Part shown: piece after piece, positions 10,873 through 23,500 of the stretch
Position numbering within the stretch: the stretch's first letter is position 1
Layout of the letters: the number at the start of each line of letters is the position of its first letter
Origin: Acholoe squamosa
Lineage: Eukaryota > Annelida > Polychaeta > Phyllodocida > Polynoidae
Direction: 5' to 3'
NCBI GenBank assembly: GCA_949317995.1
Contig: OX439040.1
Location: 73,133,972 to 73,197,971, forward strand
DNA: 64,000 bases
Program-made: the position numbers and the translations under genes
Notes under the pieces: model-generated
Database searches by the model: none
What the model saw: only the letters and a program-made list of their open reading frames with translations
Told to the model about the DNA's origin: nothing

Positions 10873-13800
10873 ATGTCTCATCACCTTCCGGTCGTTACCA
10901 GCCTCCTTCTCCTCCTGCACCTCACATCAGTGTTAACACTACAGGATGAGGCTGACTCAGGTGGGTTACTCAACCAGATATGTGGGTGTGCATTTTAGAT
11001 TGTCTAGATTTAAACCCTCTTTAACACAATAAGCCTCTAACTGGTCAGGTTTGGGTAGAAATTACCGCAAGAAAAAGATCCAATCTTTAGGCCCAGTTAA
11101 ACTCTTAGAAACTACTAGACATACATTTTAGATGTCTTTTAATGAACGGTATGCTAGTTACATAAAATATGATTCAGGTAAATCAGGACCACCCCTTCTG
11201 AAGTTAAAAAGTTGGAAATGCATAATCAAACCATTGTTGTTCCTATATGGCTAAGTCAGGCTTTCAAATAGTCTTTCAAGAGCACAATATAATGCACGTC
11301 ATATCAACAGTAAAAGAAAATGCCAAAATAACACAATTTCAAACTTCTTGAAAAATCCAATATGGCTGCCAGAAGCCAAAAATATATATTCTAAGCACAC
11401 TTCCACCCCTAGATTAATAACCAGCACATGCAATATTCACACTAAAATGTGTTTTACTATTACTGTATTTCCACGATTAGAAGCCCGAGCTTGTAATAAT
11501 TTCAGGTGACCAGGCTTATATTCAGGGCAGGCTTATAGTTGAGCCAGGCTTTTATGTCATGGCAGATTTGATCGTTACTATAGATTAGTACTTGAACAGC
11601 CGTATTCCATAGGGGCATGGAATACAATATGCTTGCATTCAATGAGGTCTACCATCTTGGATTTTGAATGGAGCTTTGCTGTTTTCTTTATCTAAAAGCA
11701 AATTAACCCCATAGGCCATGACATAAATGCAAATGTCCAGGCGTCGTTGAATACGGACAGCCTCACCTCTGCTAATATGATGCAAAAATATTCCATGGTC
11801 ATGGACATTTGCTTACATATTTATTTCATTAGAAGATTTACTCTTTTCCGTTGCCTTATTTATAAGATTTATTCACGATTTTAACAAATTTACAGACATT
11901 TTCTGATAATGAACTTATAATATAAATTTATCCCAATTCAAATATATCTAGATGGTCGTTTGACGAATAATTTGTAGAGGAAATATATAGATATTCAACT
12001 TTAAAATCAAATTATAACTATCTAGGTGATCTCAATTGGATTTGTGTCCGATGCCCTGGCTTATATTCGGGGCCTGGCTTATATTAGACCCAATGTCCCT
12101 TTGGGCCAGGCTTATAAACGGGGCAGGTTAATATTTGAGGCCAGGCTTGTATTTGAGGAAATACAGTATTTAAAACATTTTCTTGTAACTCTTTGTGACA
12201 CCTTTTTGGCAAATCCCCTAACACTTTTGCCAAAAATGGTTAAAATTTGAAAAGTGTTTTGATTGAAATGTGTTTGGTTCAAAAAATTGTTTAAACAATT
12301 TTGAAAATAAAGTGTTTTTGGTTCAGAAAGTGTTTAAGGCAAATTATGTAGGGCCTTACTATCATCTCATTTTCATTATAAACCCATGGTCCCGGTTTTA
12401 GTATGTAGTGTTTAGGCCACTTATAAGCTTCACGGAACCGGCCGCATGATATAAAAACGGCCGCATTGTACCTTTTTGTTCTGAATTTCCTGTAAAAAGA
12501 AGTGTAAAAATCCTGCATCCTCTGAAAAAGACTCTTCTCTAGAGAAAATAGTTCATAGCTATTATTTTGAGTAAAAACATAATTTAAACAACATTTTAAT
12601 CCACATGTATCAATCTACAATGTGAGTCTGTTGTTCACATAGGGTAAAGTTCGATTTATTGATGATAACACTTAGATATAATATTTCACAGAGATATTCA
12701 GTAAATGAAAATAAAAAAAGCCCCTCCCTCGTCAATCTAAATCCAAATAAAAATAAAAAGATAAAGCCTCCCCCTCGCACCCTTTTTTCAGAAATGTATC
12801 CGCTAAGCTGACTATCTTTTTAACTGGCCTTAGTATTAGCAGGTCCTTCCTACCCAATATTATTGTCTCTGCAGGTGCAGAATATTGAATCAATGTTGAT
12901 GGCTGATTTATGACTGTTGATCATCCAGTTCTCAACACCGATTCAATATTCTGTGCCCACTAGGTTATGGCTTAAGGTTAAACAAGTTAAAGCACTGTGA
13001 TGCACAAAGTCATTAGGACCAGGTTGTATGTATTGAACCCGAATGCCACAAAGTGGGTGTTTATCATGGGTTACATTGGAAAAATCCAATATGGCTGTCA
13101 GAAGCCAAGCACAATTCCACCCCTAGATTAATGGCCAGCACTTGCAATATTCACAGTAACATGTGCTTAGTTCTTAAACACTTTTACTATTATTTAAAAC
13201 ACTTTCCTGTAACACTTTGTGAATAACTTTTTTTGGCAAATCACGTAACACTTTTGCCAAAAGTGCTGAAAATTGAAAAGTGTTTTGATTGAAATGTGTT
13301 TGGTTCAAAAAATTGTTTAAACAATTTTGAAAATAAAGTGTTTTTGGTTCAGAAAGTGTCTAAGGCAAATTATGTAGGGCCTTACTATCATCTCATTTTC
13401 ATTATAAACCCATGGTCCCGGTTTTAGTATATAGTGTTTAGGCCACTTATAAGCTTTACGGAACCGGCCGCATGATATAAAACGGCCGCATTGTACCTTT
13501 TTGTTCTGAATTTCCTGTAAAAAGAAGTGTAAAAATCCTGCATCCTCTGAAAAAAGCTCTTCTCTAAAAACAATAGTTCATATCTCAGCTATTATTTTGA
13601 GTAAAAACATAATTTAAACAGCATTTTAATCCCCATGTATCCGTCTACAATGTGAGTCTGTTGTTCACATAGGGTAAATTTCGATTTATTGATAATAATT
13701 CTTAGATATAATATTTCACAGAGATATTCAGTAAATAAAAATAAAAAAAGCCCCTCTCTCGTCAATCTAAATCCAAATAAAAATAAATAGATAAAGCCTC

Positions 13801-16800
13801 CCTCTCACACCCTTTTTTCAGAAAAGTATCCGCTAAGCTGACTATCCTTTTAACTGGCCTTAGTATTAGCAGGTCCTTCCTACCCAATATTATTGTCTCT
13901 GCAGGTGCAGAATATTGAATCAATGTTGATGGCTGATTGATGATTGTTGGTCATCCAGTTATCAACATAAATTCAATATTCTATGCCCACCAGGTTATGG
14001 ATTAAGGTTAAACAAGTTAAAGCACTCTGATGCACAAAGTCATTAGGACCAGGTTGTATGTATTGAACCCGAATGCCACAAAGTGGGTGTTTATCATGGG
14101 TTACATTATAATCAAGGTAATGAGAAGGTAATTCTTCGAAAAATTCATTCAAAGATAACGTGACAACTTCCCAATCCATCCACTTGGGAATCCAGCCACT
14201 ATCATTCCTCAACTGCCTTTGCTTCACACTAACCTCCCATACACTATGTATAAATATTACCTGCCTCATATCTCACATTAAAATCTGCCTCCAACCTAAC
14301 TACTTTTCACATTATATCCTCCATCTTCCATTATGGTAAGCCCCATCTCACCCTCATCCCAATTATTAATGTAAATAAACTTCCCATTTAAATGTTCATT
14401 TCACTAACACTATTCCAGGCAGGGTAAAAATAGCAACACGGAGAAAGGTGCGAGTTGTCACAACAGAGGTGAGTAATTTTTTTGTCTTTTTTACATGTTC
14501 TGTCCTATATCTGATTATGAGAGGAATAATGAATAGTAACATACATGTAGCGTTATGTTCATGTGTGCAATCCCCTATATATAGACGAACATAACTACTA
14601 ACCATGATGAATGTCACATTGAAGCCATGTGTTGTGCCCAGTCGGAAGCAAACTTTATTTGTACCTAACCACTCAGGTCGAACATTGCGTACCCGACACG
14701 TAAGGTTGAGCAGCATCCCTCTTTTCATATACAAAAGATGAATACACTCAATAACATCATATCTCAGTTATTGTCTTTGTGAATAAAGTTCAGATGTAAC
14801 CACAACCTGTTCTTGGTGACTCAGTTGCAGTAAATGAGAATAAAGTTCAAATATCTCTGTCCATCGATCTCAACCTTGAGTAATTGTATAAACTGTTTGT
14901 AGTGAGTCCTTAACTTATTGATTTTTTAACACCAGTTATACTTTTTATATATCACCATCAACTTGTGGATATGAATCAAAATAAAACACAAATGTTTTGT
15001 CAAGTGAATAATGAACTACTCTACTAGCACACCAACTATGTGAGGCGATAAACACATTTGAAGTTAATCACTTTATCTCTGCCTGTGGCCTTCTTTTTCT
15101 CTATACTTTGCATATCTCAGAGCAGCTGACATAACACAGCCTCTGTTCCGTTTGTACTTTCTGCCTGCTGGTACCTTCTCCCTGATTTCATTTGAAAGCA
15201 CTGACCCATCTTGGACTTTCCGGTCCAGTCCATGCAGTTTGAGTACATGTGGCCTGATTGTATCGTGGCTGCTTTTCATAACTGAAACCACTTCTTCAAA
15301 ACAATTGATTGTTACCAGACCTAGCTCCTCTGCTAAGGGAAGACCACACACTGCTGGCCCAGGGACATCAACAATGTAGAATTTTCTGTTTGCCCATCTC
15401 GTATTTCCATATCTACTAGGGATGTTTATGCTACCGAAGCACTCAATAGCTGAGCCATTGTAGGTAACCAGGGAAGTACCCTTTTTTTTTGTTTGAATTT
15501 ACTTTATTTGCCTCTTTATAATTTTCGATGAAGTCTTACATGATGTTCAATTGTAACATTAGTCCGTTGTTCTCAATTTTTCTTAACAAAGTTATTTCCA
15601 ATTTTCGATGACGTCTTACATGATGTTCAATTGTAACATTAGACCGTTGTTCTCAATTTTTCTTAACAAGTTATTTTCAATTTACATTGATATAGTAATA
15701 ACATAAGTGTCCGACAAAACACTGAACCCTCACAGGTGTTCAGGCTCAATTGGCCACCTGTGGTATACATGTAGGCAAATAAGAAGGTATGGACCTCATC
15801 CCCACTTAGTTAGTGTTTGGGTTGATCCTTCTGGTCCTACCTAGGTATAAATATACATATATATATGCATAGTAACATGACACAGTAAGATATAGTATAA
15901 TGTATGAGGGTTAACATATGGGGGGAAACAGTTCATCCCATCTTATCCAGCAAAGAGATTAACTAGATGGTAACCTTTATCCATAGGGCAGCAGTGATTT
16001 AAGAAATTGTAAACTATCTTTTTTAAATTTCCCTTTGGTTTCAGCATTTCTTCTGTCCACTGGGAGCAGGTTCCATTGTTGGGCACCATAGAACTCTACG
16101 CTTTTAGCATATGAAGCACAATTTGGGGTAATAATCTTACATGTCGGGGCATCATGTAGGCGAGTAGGTAATATGTTAATAGTCTTATAGACATTGGACC
16201 TAGATCTATCGTACATGTAATTCAATAGGTGGATAAACCTTCTATCTTTCAATTTATTACAATTTGTTTCATTATGGATGAAATTTGTATTGGTGATAAG
16301 AGGAACCTTTAAGCAGATCTTTAAACATCTATTCTGGGCAAATTGGAGAGGCTCCAGGTATTTGTCATAAGTGGTTGTAAAGCATACATCAGCATAGTCC
16401 ATATAAGGTAGTATCGTCACTTTATATATGTTAATAGCTGTTTTCACATCTACATATCGTCTAAGTAAACACAGTTTATATGTCTTATAAGCTATGGTTT
16501 TTACCTGATTTTTTAGGTGAAGCCCATATGAAAGTAAAGGGTCTAATATCACACCTAGGTATTTGTAGCTCGGTACCACCTGTAATAAGTGGTTATCTAA
16601 TAAGATATTAGCTTGAAGCGTCTTTAATTTTGTGGTTGAACTTGAAAAAATCATGACCTTTGTTTTTGCCACATTGACTTTGTGCTGGTCACTGCTTTCC
16701 TGTCTGGGGTTCCATCATTGTTCAATTTATCCGGCTTCATTTGTTGGAACACTCTGAGTGGTAGCATGTTTGCCATTGCGCCAGTGTCAATTTTCATGCT

Positions 16801-19800
16801 CAAGATATGTTTTTTCCTGTCATCCTTACTCTTTGGTGGGAGTACTTCTATTTTGGCAAATACTTCTTTGTGACTCTTGCTTTCATCTATAATGCTGGTG
16901 TCTTTAACCAATATGGAGTTGTATTCCACTGTCTCAAAGTCATTATACTCAAAATCATTGACCGTGTTGACAAGTTGGACATGTTTTTTCCCTGAGCCTC
17001 TATGTCCTCGGCCTTGTGGGCTCCTTGCTTTGTCGCTTGATGATGACGATGAGTCTTTCTTGTTCAGGCAGACTTTACCCCAATGTCCTACCTCACCACA
17101 GTTATAACACTCCATATCTGCTGCAGGACAGCTTTTCTTATCCTCTTTGTGTCTTAAACCACACTTGCAGCATTTGCAGTTGCTGTGTCACTGCTTCTGG
17201 CCTTGCTTTTGTTGGCGGAATGAGTCAACCAGTTCTGTCTTGGTCACATTTTTTGTGCGACTATATATGTCGTTCAAACTATTTTCAGTAGTTTCATGCT
17301 TGCACCCTTCCTCCAGAACAGTTCCTATAGCCACAGCGGCATTTTGGTCTAGTAAGCACTTTCTGAACTCTGGCAAAGGCGAGCTTGCTAACAACTGTTT
17401 TTCTTCATTGGCAGTAAAATTGCATAAAACCAATATTTCCTTGAATTTTGTGTAAAATTCATCAAGTGTATCTGCTGCTTCTTGATACTGGAAGAGGAGG
17501 TCGAGGCGGACTACCCTGAAGTTGGGCTTGTTTATTTTCAACCTCTCTTCAAACTTTGTATATAACACTGTGGGGTCCTTCTTTTGGGCTGCTGTAATTG
17601 TAAACATGTTGTAAATTTTTAGGCCCTCATCATCTAGGGATTGGAGTATGAAAGAAATAAGGGCCTCACCATCCTTTCCTGATGTCTGGGAGAAATGGCC
17701 CATTCTCTGCTTCCAGAGATTGTACTTTTCAGTTTTGTCTCCCGTTCCAGCAAACGCCATTTTCGGGACATGTTTGGTCGCCATTTTTATTTACACACTT
17801 GGGCAGACAACTTTAACCCTCAGATGTATTTCGACTTTGGACACAGCTAATTGTCAATTACTAGTCCTACGGGATATGTGGTATATTCAGCTGTTGACTG
17901 CACCCCTCTGTTGTATATCAATTTACAGTTGCCTCCTTATTCAGTTCACATTGACACCCTTGGACACTCAGGAATATTGTGATCCTGACACACTGATTAC
18001 ACACCTAAACACCTTGTCACCAGGCTTGTGTACAAAGTCAATGACCCATGTAGCAAGCCTGCTTAGGGCCAATTCAGTTTTAGCTCAGATAAGCTGGTTC
18101 AAAGCGGGCAGAATACTATTCATGGTTTTAGGTTGGGCAAATGGTTGGTTTCCAGTCAGGACCACATTGGGTTGCCCTAATAGGGCAAACTGAACTAAGA
18201 CTGTTGGGCTCCAGACAGTTTTTGTCCTCAGCAAGCTATGTATGCCACATAAGGCTAACTGATTTGGGCACAGAGCAGCTTCAAAATGGGCAAACACTTT
18301 TGGCACAGATTGGTTTCAAGCTGGGCACCCCGAATCAGGCATAGATCAGTTCCAAAGATAATTCCCCAGACAGGGTTGAGGATGGGTTTGCACAAGGCAT
18401 ACTGAGCTGGGAGTTCTGAACTTTGACACTAGATGACCCCACTATGTCTGATGTACGGCTTTCCCCCTATGTCAGTATTGATTTTCTTTAGTATGATATA
18501 ACAGAAATAGGCTAATGAATCATATAAATCATAACAGTACACAAATTTTCTCAGAGTGTGGATCTACTGGCAAAATACATTTGAAATGTGCAAAGTGGTG
18601 TCAGCAGTTTTTAATGTGACTACACCATTCCTGTGGTAATCATTTTATATTGAAGTATGCTACCCATTGGGAGGCACTATGAACTTGAAGGCTCTCATGT
18701 TACTGGACTAGGTCTGGTTGACATGCCTTGGCCAACTAAGTTTGAATTGATGACTCTACTGTATTATGATGAAGGGGAGAGTAATACAGTATGTTTAGTC
18801 TCCCTCCAACTATGGAGGCCAAGGGGAGGGGCTAGCACCTGGAGGCTAGCAGAGCATTTTCAGGGTTCAAAATTTTAGAAAATGAGGGAAAAAAAAGATT
18901 TTCTATATCTATCCCAGATGGCACCACCTGATCAAAGTGGTCAGCCCACTTTCAGCCACACCAAAAACCCATGTTGACCCCAAAATGATAAATTTTGATC
19001 ACATGGTGCCAATTGGCCAGCCCACGTTCAGCCACACCAAAACCCATGTTGAACCCAAACCCACTCTGAGACTGATCTGTGCCCATATTGGTTAGGCCAG
19101 TGTGGCCCACGCACCTCACTGAGGACAGAAACTGTCAGCAGCCCATCAGTTAGCCCATTGCGGCCCACATCAGAAGCCACACCAAATAAAGTGTGGGCCA
19201 CAGCAGGGCCACACCACCTATGCTACCTGGGATGGTACTACACTTGTTTGACAATCTGTCTTACTGTGGCAATATCTTCAGTTATACTTATTGTCTGGGA
19301 TCTATTGGTGAATACTACCCTGCTTTTGTTGTCTCTTGACATCAATTATTTGGTCTATTTTGACAAATCCCACCAGCTGCCAACCATGTCCTGAAGGTTG
19401 AAGCCATGTGTTGTGCCTAGTCGGAAGTAAACTTTATTTGTACCTAACCACTCAGGTCGAACATTGTGTACCCGACACGTAAGGTCGAGCAGCAAATAAC
19501 ATCACAATGGATGCCTTATGTTCAATTTGTGCTTCTTACTCAGTTTTTTCCCCAGAGAATCCGAATTTGCATATTAAGGCCCCTAATTTGCATATTTAAT
19601 TAGCTCATTAAGCCTCAAAAGCCTCAAAATGACATAAAAGAGGATTACAATTATTCTAAAGTTGCTAGTTCTCAATGCAATAGATTCTAGTAATTTATGC
19701 AAAATGTTGATTCATGAGGTTTTTTCACTTTTATTTCAGTATATATATATATATATATATATGTGTGGTTGTGTGTGGTTGTGTGTGGAATAGTATGAAT

Positions 19801-20535
19801 ACAAGTCATTTCAGACCCAAAGTCATTTCAGACCCGGTCATTTCAGACCCATAGTCATTACAGACCCGAGTCATTTCAGACCCATGGTCATTTCAGACCC
19901 ATGGTCAATAGACTCAATTAGAGCCTACATAATGCGCAAATAGAGTCAGCATGAAACACTAGTCAAGGGAGGATCCAGAAGATGTGGTCCAGGAGTGGCC
20001 TCACCGCACATTTGATTGGAGCCAATCCAGTGACCAGCCAATGACTGTATGTCACACCACACGCAGCAATGGGTGGCCACTGGCAGTGATAGTGGTATTA
20101 TATGATTTGGGATGAATAGTTAACCAAATAATCAAACTCCAAGATCTAATAGAACTAGAAACAATTGAAGGGCTAAGGATACAGCCCCTACGCCATAGAA
20201 CTAGAAGTCTAACAATAGTATCTGTGCTCCCTCCATCCCTGGTGTAAACATGGAATGTGGGAGAGGGCTGCAGGCACCGCTGGAGTAGGCCAGGGGGGAG
20301 AGTTGTGATTATCATTGGAAAGTTCATGGCCTGAATTTAAAAATTGACTTTTTCCCTGGGGGACCCTTTTTGCTTGGCTATACACATGTAAGACATGTCA
20401 TATAGGTCCGAAATGACTTGGGTCTGAAATGGACATGGGTCCGAAATGACTTGGGTCTGAAATGACCATGGGTCTGAAATGACTGGGTCTGAAATGACTT
20501 TGGGTCTGAAATGACCTGTTACCATCTGTGTGTGG

Positions 20536-20576
<41 letters not shown>

Positions 20577-23500
20577 TTGGTGTAACCAGCAAATTGGGGA
20601 CATTCATGGGAACACACACCTACAAACTGGGGACATCTTGCAATCCGGGGACGTCTCACTTCGCATAACCTTGAGAAAAGGGGAGGCTATGGGCCTGGGT
20701 ATCAGCGATGACCTTTAAAAATGGTTATAAACATGATTTCTAGTGTGTCAACAAAATGTCCCTAATTTCACCTGAAGAGACTTGTGCTGTGTGTGAAAAA
20801 TATTTAATATTTTAACCTGTGTGTAAATGTCCCCAATTTGTTTTACACTGTGGGAGGTCGGTGTCCCCAGTTTATCTAGTAATCTGGGTGTATTTCCTGA
20901 TTTCCATAATTGCCATTTTTGACCTCTTAAGGACTAATCAAGTGTATTTGTGATAAAAATGTGTCACAAATTGGAACCAGACAATGAATCTGTGTACAGG
21001 CAAACTGAGAACTTTCCTTAATCAAACCTCCCACTTGGCAAAAAAACGTATTTTCAAAGTTTACAAACAATTCTTTTAGGTTTTGTTAAAATTAAAAAAT
21101 GTAGAGCAGGACATACTATTATTTCTGAGTTGTCTATTCAAGACTACAACATAGTGTTTTTTTTTAACTGGAGAACCCTTTGGGGTACATGTAGCTAAAT
21201 AGCAGCTGATATTAGTGACCACTTTTTATTTTTACATATTAGGTAGTGGATCGCTCCCGACGATTATTCTAGTCATAGGGGTCGTGAGCTACAGTATAAT
21301 GTTGTGCAGTGTCCCTCAAAAGTTAGCCTTATGAGGTACACACAGTTACACAGAGTGTTCTTATGAGCCACACACACAGTTACATTGTGTCTTTATGAGG
21401 TACACACACACACAGAGTTACCGAATGAGTCCTTATGAGGTACTCTGATGTTAGCCTTGTGAGGTACACAGACACAGTTACAGAGTGGGTCCTTATGGGG
21501 TACTCTGATGTTAGCCTTGTGAGGTACACAGACACAGTTACACTGTATCTTCCTATGAGGTACACACACACACAGTTACACACAGAGTCCTTATGAGGTA
21601 CACACCAGGGTAATTAACCTGTATAGAATGAGACTCGACCTACTGTGTATAACAGAAGGGGAAACAATATAGCTTCATCTACAGAAATATTATTTGACTC
21701 TTTGTTAATCAGAGCAAGTTATTATCTGTTACATTCTGTACTAGGTTGTCGTTAATGATGTGACTATGTTTACTGCACCTCTATATTGACCTGGCTATTC
21801 ATTTTTCCTTTTCAGTATCTCAACATTTATGTAATGATTATCTAGCCTTTACTCAGAAAAGGGAAGAAAAAGACACAAATAACCCTATCACTTTAGTGGC
21901 CTCACATACTAAATTCAGAATGATTAACATGCTGAGGCTTTTCAAAGAAGGATTATGACTGTTTAAGTGAGTCAACAAAATGTTTTTTTTAACATAAAAA
22001 AAACAACATTTTTACGTCAAGTAGGCTGTGTGTTTACAAAGTGGGGACTTGCCCACATAGTGTGTGTATGCAAAATAAGGGCTAGATGACTTTGTCTATG
22101 GTATGGGCAATTGTAAAAAGTGTAGTTAAACTGGGGGCTTGGAATTAGGTATGGAACTTTGGACATGATGACACACCACATGTTTGCAAATAGAGGATGT
22201 GGACTTAGATGTACTCCATACAGTGTGGTTAGGCAAACTGGGGACAGTTGTAGCGAATATAGAACATGGTGTTGGATATACTCCACAGTGTGTGTAGGCA
22301 AAATGAGAACATAACAACACAGTGTGTGTATGCAAATAGAGGACATGGTCTTAGATACACTCCACTCAGTGTGTGTAGGCAAATAGAGGACATGGTCTTA
22401 GATACACTCCACACAATGTGTGTAGGCAAACTGAGAACATGGTCACACTGTGTGGGTAGGCAAATAGAGGACTTTGTCTTAGATACACTCTGCACAATGT
22501 GAGTAGGCAAACTGAGGACATGGTCATGTAGTGCATGTCTGCAAGTAGATATATGGGTCAGGTCCCCAGAAACCATCAGATTTCTGATTTTAAAGTCAGA
22601 GTTTCTTTATACAACCTTATTACATTTTGTAAAGGGGTATCTCACCCACCTAGAAACCCCTTTTATATAGACTTCCTCCAATCAAAAGACATGGCCACAC
22701 AGTGTGTGTATGTTTACAGAGGTCACGGTCTTAGATACACTCTACACAGAATGTAGCTAAGACCGTGACAAAGTGAGGACATGGCCACATAGTGTGTGTG
22801 TATGCAAACTGAGGACATTCCCACACAGTGAGTGTATGCAAATAGAGGACATGGTCTTGGATACACTCCACACAGTGTGTGTAGGCAAACTGAGGACATT
22901 CCCACACAGTGTGTGTATGCAAATAGAGGACATGGTCTTAGATACACTGCACACAATGTGTGTAGGCAAAATGAAGACCTGGCCACACAGTGTGTGTATG
23001 TGAATAGAGGACTTGGCCTTAGATATACTCCACACAGTGTGTGTAGGCAAACTGAAGACATGGTCTTAGATACACTCCACACAGTTTGTGTAGGCAAACT
23101 CAGGACATGGCCACAGAGTGTATGTATGCAAATAGAGGAGATGGTCTTAGATACACTCCACACAGTGTGTGTATGCAAATAGAGGACAGTATCGTGTTAT
23201 GGCCACCGCCGTGTGGGTCGCGTCGTTGCGGAGCGCTGCACAATTTCCTGGATTATACCAGCTATATCAAGGAGTATTGCCAAATAACTGAACACTGCTG
23301 GATTGTAAAGTCACTGAGATACCATGGGGCTTACTAAAGCTCAGAAAGACAGGAAGAAGAAGGAGCAGGAGAGGTTAGAAGCAGAGGAGAGGGTGAAAAT
23401 AGGGGTAGTTGGTGGCACACTGTCACTGGCAGGTCACTCTACAGAGAAGGAGGAAGGAGGGCAACTTGCACTACAGTGAGTCCTGATGATTTCTTGAATC

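Noticed and set aside
15977-17784. A single gag-RT fusion gene
   Set aside because: The RT part is a different class (non-LTR), ends in an A tail with AATAAA, and the gypsy protease frame resumes beyond it, so this is a nested insertion.
22017-23182. Overlapping ORFs with repeated THTVWSVSKTM-like peptides
   Set aside because: They occur in several frames and on both strands and are explained by the tandem repeat array.
22017-23187. CRISPR array
   Set aside because: The units are directly adjacent and vary gradually, with no unique spacers of constant length, and the setting is a eukaryotic intron.
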